64,000 bases of DNA, taken from the NCBI RefSeq assembly GCF_003025595.1, contig NZ_PYMI01000002.1, positions 981,247-1,045,246 of the forward strand. Reading direction: 5' to 3'. This stretch comes from Photobacterium ganghwense. GTDB lineage: Bacteria > Pseudomonadota > Gammaproteobacteria > Enterobacterales > Vibrionaceae. The position numbers were made by a program, and so were the translations under genes. Every line of letters starts with the position of its first letter. Within the stretch, counting starts at the first letter, position 1. The notes under the pieces were generated by a model. The model made no database searches. It had not been told where the DNA came from and saw only the letters and a list, made by a program, of their open reading frames with translations. Of the stretch, positions 44,731 to 52,455 are shown piece after piece.

Positions 44731-45844
44731 ACTGATTGCTGCAGCCGATCGTGCCTATGGAATTGGGAAGCAGAATGCGCTTCCCTTTAAACTTTCCGAC
44801 GACATGGCTTTCTTTAAGCGAATGACCTCCGGCTCAATTGTTGTCATGGGGCGGAAGACCTTTGACTCAATTGGCCGTCCACTCCCTAATCGAACCAATA
44901 TCGTCCTGACTCGTGATGGCAACTGGCATAAACCTGACGTGTGGGCGACCGGTGAAATCCAGCCGGTTATTGACCTGTCGAATGAATTTGATGTGTGGGT
45001 AATTGGCGGAAGCGAGATTTACGCTCAATTCCTGCCTTATGCTTCGCAAATATATCTGACAGAGGTGGATGCGGAGCTTGATTGCGATACGTTTTTCCCT
45101 TGCTTTGACAAGTCTCTATGCAGGGTTGAGACGCTTGAAGATCATGAGGCAAATGAGCGTAATCAGTTTTGGCTTTGCTATCCGCAAGTATTCAAAGGAA
45201 GACCAATGCGAATCGGTTTAATTGGTGCTCAAGGCACTGGAAAAACAACACTGGCAAAAGCATTTTCTGCCCGATGGAAAACGCCTTTCGTTGAAACCTC
45301 TCTAAGTCGCTTGTTTAAGGTTCGCGGCTTAGAGGTTCGTTCTGAAATGGACTTTGATACGCGCCTTGATATCCAGCGCGATATGCTTGACTACTTGGTT
45401 GAGCAGTTGAAAAACAACCCTGAAATGATTGCTGACCGGACACCGATTGATATTGCTGCTTACTCAATTGCGATTGCGCCTTACGGTGCAACGCCGGAGC
45501 AATGTGAGCGATTGGAGCAGCATGTTTTCGAGTGCTTGGAGGCAGCAGAGCAACTGTTCGACAGTCTTGTTCTGATTCAACCAGGTATCGAGCTGACCGA
45601 AGAAGATATCAGGCGAACCGACCGAGGCTTGATTAACTTCGTTGCTCAGGAGCGCATTACCTCATCCAGCTACTACCTGCTTTCCAAAGTAGGGGTGTCA
45701 AAAGAGGGCAAGTCTGTGCGCTGCGGCGTTATTCCTCTGTTCCTGACAGAGCTTGAAGATCGCCTTCGAGTTCTGGATAAGTTTACAACCGGCGTGACGC
45801 ACAAAGCCTGCTACGTGAGCGCCGAGTCTAAAACCCTTCACTGA
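44723..45844 (+). CDS. Dihydrofolate reductase fused to a P-loop kinase-like domain
   Basis: Residues 1-160 are a complete DHFR: LIAAADRAYGIGKQNALPFK, VMGRKTFDSIGRPLPNRTN, WVIGGSEIYAQFLP. After the linker KGRP, residues 162-373 form a P-loop domain, RIGLIGAQGTGKTTLAKAF, with IADRTPIDIAAYSIAIAPYG, resembling NadR/deoxynucleoside-kinase-type AAA_28 ATPases. An in-frame ATG at 45206 preceded by AAAGGAAGA begins the second domain, so a separate kinase polypeptide may also be made. ATG 44723 is preferred over the GTG at 44714. It acts in folate and perhaps nucleotide metabolism with ThyA. Confidence 0.85.
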   Translation: MLKLIAAADRAYGIGKQNALPFKLSDDMAFFKRMTSGSIVVMGRKTFDSIGRPLPNRTNIVLTRDGNWHKPDVWATGEIQPVIDLSNEFDVWVIGGSEIYAQFLPYASQIYLTEVDAELDCDTFFPCFDKSLCRVETLEDHEANERNQFWLCYPQVFKGRPMRIGLIGAQGTGKTTLAKAFSARWKTPFVETSLSRLFKVRGLEVRSEMDFDTRLDIQRDMLDYLVEQLKNNPEMIADRTPIDIAAYSIAIAPYGATPEQCERLEQHVFECLEAAEQLFDSLVLIQPGIELTEEDIRRTDRGLINFVAQERITSSSYYLLSKVGVSKEGKSVRCGVIPLFLTELEDRLRVLDKFTTGVTHKACYVSAESKTLH

Positions 45845-45908
45845 GTCTTTTCTGCCTAACTGCTTGGCGCAGAATGAATGTAAACAGCACCAAGCAGAGG
45901 CAATTGAT

Positions 45909-46358
45909 GTGAGTATTATTATGTGTGACGAGTATTTGTCTGTAGAAGAAGAGCTGAACCGCAAAGTAAACGACACGCTAATCGACATCCTGACAAAGCG
46001 TGACGGCAAAAGAATTTCACCCGCTCAGGCCAGAGAGCGCATTGCGGTCGTTCATGATGTGGCTATGGGTTTAGTAAACGATGACTTATCAAAACTGATT
46101 GAGGCTGCTCTGCGAGAAGCTGGCACTCAGCAAGAGAATGGCGCACGTCGCTTGTTCCCCGTTCTGCTAAGAAAAGACAGCAATATGCTTTCGCTGGACA
46201 TTGACGAGTGCAACCCTAAGCGCTTGGTGTTGAAAGGTGTCGTTGGTGGCAGTTTTACTGACAAGAGCAGTTTCTTTGATGCAGAAACGGATGCTTTCAG
46301 AGCTACAGCCGAGACACTGAGCAAGTTGCTGAAAAGTGGGTGGAGTAAAGAGGTATGA
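45909..46358 (+). CDS. Hypothetical protein upstream of the DnaQ-like gene
   Basis: About 149 residues from GTG 45909 (AGAGG eight bases upstream); ATG 45921 is an alternative. Starts VSIIMCDEYLSVEEELNRKV. No recognised domain. Its 3' end overlaps the exonuclease start as ATGA. An operator-like site lies inside it at 46071. Confidence 0.6.
   Translation: MSIIMCDEYLSVEEELNRKVNDTLIDILTKRDGKRISPAQARERIAVVHDVAMGLVNDDLSKLIEAALREAGTQQENGARRLFPVLLRKDSNMLSLDIDECNPKRLVLKGVVGGSFTDKSSFFDAETDAFRATAETLSKLLKSGWSKEV
46071..46088 (+). promoter_or_regulatory. Possible intragenic operator site 12 (TTAGTAAAC|GATGACTTA)
   Basis: Good right half, inside the 45909 gene and about 270 bp before the DnaQ-like start. 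It could be an internal promoter or a chance match. Confidence 0.35.
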
Positions 46359-46930
46359 GTCGTATTTTGGTCGGTGGTCTGGATATTGAAACTACAGGTC
46401 TGGATAAGAGCGATCACCGTGTAATTGAAATTGCCGTAAGCATTCGTGACTTAATGACGGGGGAGCGTCTTGGTGGTTTTGAGCAGCGGTTCAATCCGCG
46501 TCGTTCCATTGATGCTAAGGCGCAGGCTGTTCATGGCATTTCGCTGGCCGACTTACATGGCTGTCCGTTGTGGGAAGACCAGGCTGATCGCATTCATCGA
46601 ATCCTGTCTAAGTGCTCGGTTCTTGTTGGTCACAACGGTATTGAGTTTGACTTCCCGTTCTTGGATGCGGAGTTTAAGCGTGCCGGTCTGAAACTGCCGG
46701 AGGTTTATCAGTTCGATACAATGCAAGAAGGGCGTTGGGCTTGTGAGGACGGCAAAATTCCTCGTCTGGGCGAACTGGCCTATGCTTGTGGCTTTGACTA
46801 TGATACAGAGAAGGCTCATAGCGCTCTATATGATACCGAGCTGATGATAGATTGCTTCTTCTACGCTAGAGAAAAATACAATCTGTTTCAGATACCTGAT
46901 TTGATAGTAGAGTCCAATAAAGTAGTGTGA
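46355..46930 (+). CDS. DnaQ-like DEDDh 3'-5' exonuclease
   Basis: 191 residues. Exo I LDIETTGLDKSDHRVIEIAV, AVHGISLADL, Exo II VGHNGIEFDFPFLD, and Exo III HSALYDTELMID with the DEDDh histidine. It most likely proofreads for the DnaE-type polymerase, which has no exonuclease of its own. Confidence 0.9.
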   Translation: MSRILVGGLDIETTGLDKSDHRVIEIAVSIRDLMTGERLGGFEQRFNPRRSIDAKAQAVHGISLADLHGCPLWEDQADRIHRILSKCSVLVGHNGIEFDFPFLDAEFKRAGLKLPEVYQFDTMQEGRWACEDGKIPRLGELAYACGFDYDTEKAHSALYDTELMIDCFFYAREKYNLFQIPDLIVESNKVV

Positions 46931-47088
46931 GGTGAGGACTAGGAATGTCCTGCTATTACGTATTCAATTGATTTGTGGAGGGTGGCTTTTGCATCCTCCT
47001 ACGCACTAGTTCTCATAAAGCTATAATTTACACAGACATAAGTCGTTCAATTTGACTTCGATAGGAATTGCTTCTAATCAAAATTCTG

Positions 47089-47697
47089 ATGGCCAGCTAT
47101 TTAAATGTGCATATGGATAATTTTAAAATCAAACCTGATGCTTATGTGACATTCTCATGGAAAGGCCGAACAATGGAAGGTGAATTTTTCCGTGTTTCCA
47201 AAGGGAGTAATAGCGGAGTAATTCGTCCTTTTGATCGCGCACTTAGACAAGAATTAGTTGATGACAAGCTAATCTCACGAGTGAACTGTCTTGAAAAGAA
47301 CATATTAATTGATGAGTTAGTAACTTGTGACGGCATAGCTACGGATGAGAGCGTTAAGGTTGGGGATGGAACTTATAATACCGTTCAAGGCTATGATTTT
47401 ATTGGAGAAGGTGAGCTGAAATCTAATGACTTGGTTATAGCTGATTGCAGATTAGAACTCTTGCGACGACAATTACATGCTGTTTACTCAAAATTAAAGT
47501 ATACGGAAAGCACGTATGCAGACAGAAAAGAAATCGAAGCACTAAAATTTGAGTTCAAAAAATATTCTTTGGATAAATTTAAGCCTCTTAGATATAAATT
47601 AACGCGCAAAAAAAGAGTATGGCAGTATGTGTCCACACATCCATTATGGTCACTTTTATTAATTGTGATTTTATTGGTTTTAGTCTTGTTAAATTAA
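47089..47697 (+). CDS. Tail-anchored membrane protein of unknown function
   Basis: The frame opens at 47068; ATG 47089 or 47113 are likely starts. About 200 residues: an N-terminal beta-rich part (FKIKPDAYVTFSWKGRTMEG), a helical middle, and a C-terminal membrane anchor HPLWSLLLIVILLVLVLLN. The N-terminal domain would face the cytoplasm. AT-rich codon use differs from the neighbouring replication genes, so it may be a later addition. No function inferred. Confidence 0.6.
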   Translation: MASYLNVHMDNFKIKPDAYVTFSWKGRTMEGEFFRVSKGSNSGVIRPFDRALRQELVDDKLISRVNCLEKNILIDELVTCDGIATDESVKVGDGTYNTVQGYDFIGEGELKSNDLVIADCRLELLRRQLHAVYSKLKYTESTYADRKEIEALKFEFKKYSLDKFKPLRYKLTRKKRVWQYVSTHPLWSLLLIVILLVLVLLN

Positions 47698-47935
47698 TTA
47701 AAATCGCACTCATAGTATGTATTCTATGATAATTGTCATTAACTTCTCACCTTTTTTCTCCATCTGTGTGCAATATTTTTTTATTTATCCTTTTCTTTTT
47801 GTTAGGCAATTGTTGTTATTCATATATCCGACAATCTAATACCTTGCCAAATCCTTTTATACCTATCCGCAAATGCGAAAATAATTCCATCGAAAAGATA
47901 GACGATTTATCGAACTCGGAAAAAGGAATAAGCAA

Positions 47936-48781
47936 ATGACACAAGTAACAAGCAACCCAATTTCTGACTTAGACGAACTGGACGCGCTAATGGCAGATCT
48001 CAACAACCTGAGCATTTCCGCTGATGATCTAGACGCGCTTGAAAAGACATCTGCCGACAAGAATGCCTGCGACATTGATGATCTCGACATGCTACTTGGC
48101 GAATTGGATATGCCGGAGGTCGAAGAGCAAAAGATCGAAGAGCCAGTTGCGGCTGCAGATAATGAAGATGACTCGCTTTCATACCTTGATGAAATGCTGG
48201 ATGAGCTGAATGAAAGTTCTAAGGATATCGGCAAGCTATCTGACGGTGAGTTGGCAGCCCAATCAGCTAAAGAGGCTCAACATCAACAAGATGTAGAGGC
48301 TGTTGCGTCTAAACAAGATGATGAGTTTGTAGAAGGTGAAGCAAAGCCAAAGCCAAAGCCAAAGCGCAAGCGTGTAGCGACTGGCGGTAAGACGGCAGAG
48401 GAATACGTTGCCGACAAATCTGACGCTGCCTTTGAGGCTGTGGGTATCGCCACAGAAGAATTTGCTCTGATGCTCAATGCACTGCCGAAAAAAGTGAAGG
48501 ACAAGGCGAAGAACATTCTGGCTTGGGCGAATGATGAGGCTGAGCTTTCCATCTACACCCGTCTTTGCTTGGAATACCTGGTGAAAAACGGTAGCGCAAC
48601 TTCGGGTGACTTACGGACTTACCTAATGAGCAATCCAGAGAAGCCATACACGGTGGGAACTGCTGGCTCTCAGGCTGGACAGATGATGGCGCTACTGCCT
48701 GCTATTGGAATGGCAACCAAGGACGGCAAATCCATCACTCTAAATCGAGAAAACCCACTGTCGGCAAAATTCATTGGTTGA
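47936..48781 (+). CDS. Acidic protein with repeated SSB-tail-like motifs
   Basis: 281 residues. The first 100 contain three or four Asp/Leu motifs: SDLDELDALMADL, SADDLDALEK, DIDDLDMLLGELD and SYLDEMLDELN. They resemble the C-terminal tail of the element's gp32-like SSB (DLDDLDALLADL). A Lys/Pro-rich linker (KPKPKPKRKR) follows, then a helical domain near 150-281 with a winged-helix look (YLVKNGSATSGDLRTYLMS). It may compete for or imitate SSB-tail binding partners. ATG 47936 follows AAAAGGAAT. Confidence 0.7.
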   Translation: MTQVTSNPISDLDELDALMADLNNLSISADDLDALEKTSADKNACDIDDLDMLLGELDMPEVEEQKIEEPVAAADNEDDSLSYLDEMLDELNESSKDIGKLSDGELAAQSAKEAQHQQDVEAVASKQDDEFVEGEAKPKPKPKRKRVATGGKTAEEYVADKSDAAFEAVGIATEEFALMLNALPKKVKDKAKNILAWANDEAELSIYTRLCLEYLVKNGSATSGDLRTYLMSNPEKPYTVGTAGSQAGQMMALLPAIGMATKDGKSITLNRENPLSAKFIG

Positions 48782-48844
48782 TAGAAGTTAGCGAGCGCCC
48801 TTGGTGGCGCTCCGGAAATAGTGTGTTGGTTAGGGGGAGAAAAT

Positions 48845-49552
48845 ATGTATTCGGTTATTCAGGCTCAGTCAGTAGCGGAAAAGATTTCACGTTTGATGTT
48901 TGATATCCGGCTGTCACAGTCCAATGCTTTTGAGGATTGGGTAAAGGCCATGCTCAACGGTTTCATCGGGGGTGACAATTGCCGTGACCACTTGAGTTGG
49001 GGAGATCACGAAGTGACAAAGGCAGTTGAGGCAGAAAAGCTGTTTTTCGGGTTCGTTGAAAGTTATCCAGGTATTGATTTGCTGGGGCGGGTTATGTGTG
49101 AGCTGAACTTGGCAGGCCATAGCAAAAACCTTGGTGCGTTCTACACGCCTTACTCTGTCAGCAAGGCAATAGCGCAAATGCAGTTTCATGATCTCAAATT
49201 GGACAACTATCCGGACGGATTCTCTGTTCTTGAGCCGTGCGTAGGGGCTGGTTCTATGGCACTTGCTGTCGTGGAAACGCTATTTGAGAAATATGGACAG
49301 GCTGGGCTGGATAAACTGCGACTCACTATTAACGATATCGACAGATGCGCGGTTTACTGTGCAACCATCCAGCGATTGAAAACCGTTGAAGTGTTGTCTC
49401 CGACCAAATCATTACGCGAGATCATCGTCTACTGCGGGAATGCGCTGACAGTCGAACATGAGCTTTTGTATCACATTACTGCAGTGCCGATTCGGTCTAC
49501 TACAGAGGAATTGAATGCCTTTGTAGAAATGCCATCATTTGCTTGTGCTTAA
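48845..49552 (+). CDS. N6-adenine methyltransferase-like protein lacking the catalytic NPPY motif
   Basis: 235 residues from ATG 48845 (GGGGGAG upstream). GAFYTPYSVSKAIAQM and VLEPCVGAGSMALAV are motif X and motif I of HsdM-type N6-adenine methyltransferases. The following INDIDRCAVYCATIQRL fits motif II/III. No DPPY/NPPY motif IV follows and the protein ends soon after. It may bind SAM without methylating, or be truncated. No restriction partner is visible. Confidence 0.72.
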   Translation: MYSVIQAQSVAEKISRLMFDIRLSQSNAFEDWVKAMLNGFIGGDNCRDHLSWGDHEVTKAVEAEKLFFGFVESYPGIDLLGRVMCELNLAGHSKNLGAFYTPYSVSKAIAQMQFHDLKLDNYPDGFSVLEPCVGAGSMALAVVETLFEKYGQAGLDKLRLTINDIDRCAVYCATIQRLKTVEVLSPTKSLREIIVYCGNALTVEHELLYHITAVPIRSTTEELNAFVEMPSFACA

Positions 49553-49571
49553 TATTAAGGAAGTTCGTGGT

Positions 49572-49916
49572 ATGAGTTGTATTCAATGGGGAATAGTTGC
49601 GCCGGAAAGAAGCAAAGCGTGGTTTGGCGCTCGCATGAATATCGTTTTTACCGATGGCAAATATAATGTTGAGTTTTCCCAGCATCGCGCCGGACTGTAT
49701 GGCAATACGGAATCGGAAGAGGGCAAGTTGATTCAGCGCCTTATTTGGGGACAGGATCTTTCGTTGGCGATCAGCACGATCAACCGAGTTCTCAATGAAC
49801 GTCGAGAAGAGGACATACGCGGCTTTCGGTATGAGTGGGAATTACCTTTGGGTGTAAAAGCGGTGGCTGATACCAAGGGGCATAGCGAATATATTTTTTT
49901 CTGTGTGTATAAGTAA
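49572..49916 (+). CDS. Hypothetical protein
   Basis: About 114 residues from ATG 49572, with AAGGAAG eight bases upstream; starts MSCIQWGIVAPERSKAWFGA. Mixed alpha/beta with no recognised domain. Ends at operator site 13. Confidence 0.6.
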   Translation: MSCIQWGIVAPERSKAWFGARMNIVFTDGKYNVEFSQHRAGLYGNTESEEGKLIQRLIWGQDLSLAISTINRVLNERREEDIRGFRYEWELPLGVKAVADTKGHSEYIFFCVYK

Positions 49917-49927
49917 TCGGTGACTTA
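49910..49927 (+). promoter_or_regulatory. Dispersed operator site 13 (TAAGTAATC|GGTGACTTA)
   Basis: A near-consensus site overlapping the stop of the preceding gene and just before the 49929 frame. Confidence 0.75.
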
Positions 49928-49928
49928 A

Positions 49929-50350
49929 GTGATTGCTGTAACCAAAATCATAATTACTCGCTTGGAGGGCGAGTTCAAATTGTGCAACAAGCCTGAAATT
50001 TTTGACAAGCCATCCGCCATTCTCGATTCGACGAACTGGATGCTGCGACAAGCACCAACCTTGTCGAAAGTAGGCTACGACAAGCATGACGTAGAGGTTC
50101 ATTGGGAAGATGGCGAATCAATCAACTTTGTGTTTAACGGCACAAGTGCCAAGAACCGAGGCCACATTACCTACAGTGTGCTTGGGTATTTGAGAAAGCT
50201 CTTTGCCTATGAGCTTGAAAACGGCCTTCCGTTCTACGGCGAAAAGGACACACCTCTCATCGCCGTGAGATTGCAAAATTCGCCCATAACCGCGAAGGGT
50301 TCAAGTTACTCGTGGCCTCTGTAAACGACGTTCTCAAGCAAGCAGCGTAA
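49929..50350 (+). pseudogene. Hypothetical gene with a likely frameshift near its 3' end
   Basis: The frame from GTG 49929 (or TTG 49979 after GGAGGG) reads normally to about 50265 (GYLRKLFAYELENGLPFYGE), then ends at 50324 with an unnatural tail. A second frame, shifted by two, reads SHRREIAKFAHNREGFKLLV, then ASVNDVLKQAA to a stop at 50350. That looks like a genuine helical C-terminus. A one-base change near 50258-50275 would join them. It could be a broken gene, a sequencing error or a programmed frameshift. Function unknown. Confidence 0.45.
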
Positions 50351-50380
50351 GAGCACAAAAACAGACTACACCCCCCCAGA

Positions 50381-50413
50381 AAAGCGCCCAGAATCACTCA
50401 GGGGCGCTTTTTT
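50381..50413 (+). terminator. Strong intrinsic terminator
   Basis: AAAGCGCCC, loop, GGGCGCTTT and more Ts. Confidence 0.92.
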
Positions 50414-50507
50414 CGTATTTACCCAAGCCAACCCACAGCTACAGTGTCCCGAATCGTCTGAGAGCGTTTTGGAGAAGAGGCAAGTCCGGAACGATTTCCT
50501 ATTGAAT

Positions 50508-50525
50508 TAAGTAAGCGCTAGGTTA
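50508..50525 (+). promoter_or_regulatory. Dispersed operator site 14 (TAAGTAAGC|GCTAGGTTA)
   Basis: Perfect left half, weaker right half. It lies in the structured gene-free region with no gene directly downstream for 330 bp. Confidence 0.6.
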
Positions 50526-50559
50526 CTATTTGGAGGGAGCGGCAGGGTAATCCGCAAGG

Positions 50560-50780
50560 TTCTTCCCTATATAAATAATTAAAAGAATATTTATATATTG
50601 GAAGCTAGGTTTTTTGTCCGAAGGTAATCGTGAAGGAGTTACGGAGTTATCTCAGGAAACTAGGCTCTGCAAGAGCCTAGTTTCCTGAGATAGATTTCAA
50701 TATCCGGAACTACCTAACACTGAATAAAAACCGCGTTTCCATAAATAATATATTTATTCCTTTTAATTTATATAAAAGGG
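50560..50780. repeat. AT-rich inverted repeats around a perfect 21-bp hairpin
   Basis: The hairpin at 50648-50692 has two perfect 21-nt arms (50648-50668 and 50672-50692) with a 3-nt loop and no T-run. On each side lie AT-rich imperfect inverted repeats (about 50570-50602 and 50743-50778) built from ATAAATA and TATTTAT. Layout is reminiscent of a replication origin or a structured RNA. I assign no function. Confidence 0.6.
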
Positions 50781-50857
50781 GTGATCGACAATTTGCTTGG
50801 ATGCCTTGTCTGCGGAGTCAAAATCTAACTAAGCACTAGCAACAAGTGAGGGTTATG

Positions 50858-51571
50858 ATGAATAAGTCCGGAATGCCTGATTATGTAAAGCGAATTGACG
50901 ATCTGATCCGGAAATCCTTTCCGTCCACCCACCCAGTCAGCGAGGATTGGGGAAAGTTAATATCGGACGTGGCGAAATTCGCTTCCCTGCGCGATTTAGA
51001 AGTGATTAAAGCCATAGAGAGCCACCACAGCACCAAGTTACCACCAAAAGCGCTCAGAAGCGGATACAGCGAGCACCCTCTGTTCACAGACATGAACAAG
51101 ATGATTGAGCATGTGAAAGGACTTGCGGAGTTCGACAAATCGACAGTCTGTGCAGCCTTGGAAGTGGTAACGCCGTCAGTTGGTAATACGACAACGGCAT
51201 TTTGCATCTACAACGGCGCAGAGCTTTACTACAAGTTCAAAATGCCTGGCACCTTTTCTGGCGAGATTCAGGCTGGTCTATACGCGATTATTGCCGCGAT
51301 GAAGATTTTCAACGAGTGTGAGCTGGAGCAGGCGATGATCTTCACCTCATCAACGGCCATGCAAAATGGTTTTAGACATTGGGTGCCTAACTGGAAACGC
51401 AATGGCTGGAAGACCAAAGCAGGGGATGAAGTTAAGTTCCAAGCCTTATGGAAGAATGCCTACGCGACATTACACTGCTTCCGTTATCACGAAGTGAGCG
51501 AGCCAACCTGCGCGGATACACTTGGCTACCTGCGGATTGCTAAGGAGTTGGCTGAAGACAACTCCAAGTAG
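50858..51571 (+). CDS. RNase HI-like protein with altered catalytic residues
   Basis: About 237 residues from ATG 50858 (GAGGG five bases upstream). The C-terminal half from about residue 95 follows the RNase HI fold: GEIQAGLYAIIAAMKIF, IFTSSTAMQNGFRHW, WKRNGWKTKAGDEVKFQALW. In RNase HI the second motif is TDS; here it reads TSS, so that catalytic aspartate is missing, and the first aspartate is unclear. The glutamate in GEIQAG is kept. It may bind hybrids without cutting. The N-terminal 90 residues are unassigned. Confidence 0.65.
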   Translation: MNKSGMPDYVKRIDDLIRKSFPSTHPVSEDWGKLISDVAKFASLRDLEVIKAIESHHSTKLPPKALRSGYSEHPLFTDMNKMIEHVKGLAEFDKSTVCAALEVVTPSVGNTTTAFCIYNGAELYYKFKMPGTFSGEIQAGLYAIIAAMKIFNECELEQAMIFTSSTAMQNGFRHWVPNWKRNGWKTKAGDEVKFQALWKNAYATLHCFRYHEVSEPTCADTLGYLRIAKELAEDNSK

Positions 51572-51587
51572 TTTTGCATTCAAAAGG

Positions 51588-51605
51588 TAAGTCATTGCTT
51601 ACTTA
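51588..51605 (+). promoter_or_regulatory. Dispersed operator site 15 (TAAGTCATT|GCTTACTTA)
   Basis: A full-length near-palindrome. A second, closer-spaced palindrome TAAGTGTTGACTTA follows at 51609-51622, so this promoter has two tandem sites. Confidence 0.7.
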
Positions 51606-51608
51606 AAA

Positions 51609-51644
51609 TAAGTGTTGACTTACTTTTTAAAAAGCCGCTATCTT
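51609..51644 (+). promoter_or_regulatory. Promoter overlapping a compact operator variant
   Basis: TTGACT (51615-51620), 18-bp spacer, TATCTT (51639-51644). The -35 is inside TAAGTGTTGACTTA. Transcription would begin just before the 51670 gene. Confidence 0.6.
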
Positions 51645-51669
51645 CCCGAACGGTATGAGAGCAAACGAC

Positions 51670-51972
51670 ATGGATAGCCCTGTAATGACTGATAAAACAC
51701 TGCCTGTTTTTGAGGTGCAGTTGTCACCTATTCGAGTTCAGGCTGAGAACCCTGTTCAGGCTGAGAACCCTGTTCAGGCGGCTTTGATTGCAGCCAATGT
51801 TGCCGGCCAAAAAGGCGCAGACAAGTTCTTGGTTCGTAGCTCGAATGGCGTTGAGAACCAAGTTGATCTTGGCCTGCTTCATGACCTTGGCGTGCTGGTT
51901 CAGGAGCAGCCGGAAACTCCTGCTGAAACTGAATCCGAGCAAGCTGTTGAGATTGAAGAAGTAACCGAATAA
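51670..51972 (+). CDS. Small acidic hypothetical protein with a tandem repeat
   Basis: 100 residues from ATG 51670 (GAGAG upstream; ATG 51655 and 51685 are alternatives). VQAENPVQAENPVQAALIAA reflects two 18-bp tandem units at about 51738-51775. The C-terminus is a Glu-rich tail. No function recognised. Confidence 0.6.
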   Translation: MDSPVMTDKTLPVFEVQLSPIRVQAENPVQAENPVQAALIAANVAGQKGADKFLVRSSNGVENQVDLGLLHDLGVLVQEQPETPAETESEQAVEIEEVTE

Positions 51973-52005
51973 TTGCGTTCGATGGTCTTACTCTGAAACG
52001 GAATT

Positions 52006-52030
52006 GGGCTGCCATTTGGTAGCCCTTTTT
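52006..52030 (+). terminator. Intrinsic terminator
   Basis: GGGCTGCC, loop ATTT, GGTAGCCC and five Ts. Confidence 0.88.
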
Positions 52031-52102
52031 CCTATCTGGCGTGCCTATGGCGTTTATTTAATATCTGCGTATTGAAACGAGCAACTGCAAAGGAAACGAG
52101 CA

Positions 52103-52339
52103 ATGGCAAAACCTACCAACGTAATTGCCCTGATTGATACTGACTTTTTGAGCCGGATCGACTCGAACTTAGAAACTAGAGACGGGGCATACAACTTCTA
52201 CAACTGGATGATCCAGAAGGGCATCAAGAGTGAGCAGATGACAAGTGAGTGCATCGGCCACCTGATTAACGAGGTGTTCCGACTGCGCAGCCAGAACAAA
52301 GAGCTATACCAGCGAATTGCCAATCGTGACGCTCAGTAA
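52103..52339 (+). CDS. Small hypothetical protein
   Basis: 78 residues, MAKPTNVIALIDTDFLSRID at the start, helical, preceded by AAAGGAAACGAGCA. No family. It is the last gene before a 2.5-kb gene-free zone. Confidence 0.65.
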   Translation: MAKPTNVIALIDTDFLSRIDSNLETRDGAYNFYNWMIQKGIKSEQMTSECIGHLINEVFRLRSQNKELYQRIANRDAQ

Positions 52340-52340
52340 A

Positions 52341-52455
52341 GGTTGCGGAGTATAGCCAGGTGGAGGCTTCGGGACCGGTGTAGAGCAGCCCCGAAGTCTT
52401 GTTGCAGAGCGAGCAACATAAACATTTTAGCCTCGCACACAGCGAGGCTTTGCTT
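52341..52455 (+). ncRNA. Candidate structured RNA ending in a terminator
   Basis: Three hairpins follow one another: CTTCGGG (52367) / CCCGAAG (52390), GTTGC (52401) / GCAAC (52413), and AGCCTCGC (52429) / GCGAGGCT (52442) with TTTGCTTT after it. It may be a structured 3' UTR or a small RNA. It is not a tRNA. Confidence 0.4.

Noticed and set aside
47733..47939. A 68-residue membrane protein frame before the 47936 gene
   Set aside because: It needs a TTG start with no ribosome-binding site, in AT-rich DNA. The ATGA overlap with the next gene is probably chance.
52341..52455. A tRNA gene
   Set aside because: A D-loop-like string is present, but there is no T-arm consensus or cloverleaf with matching acceptor ends.
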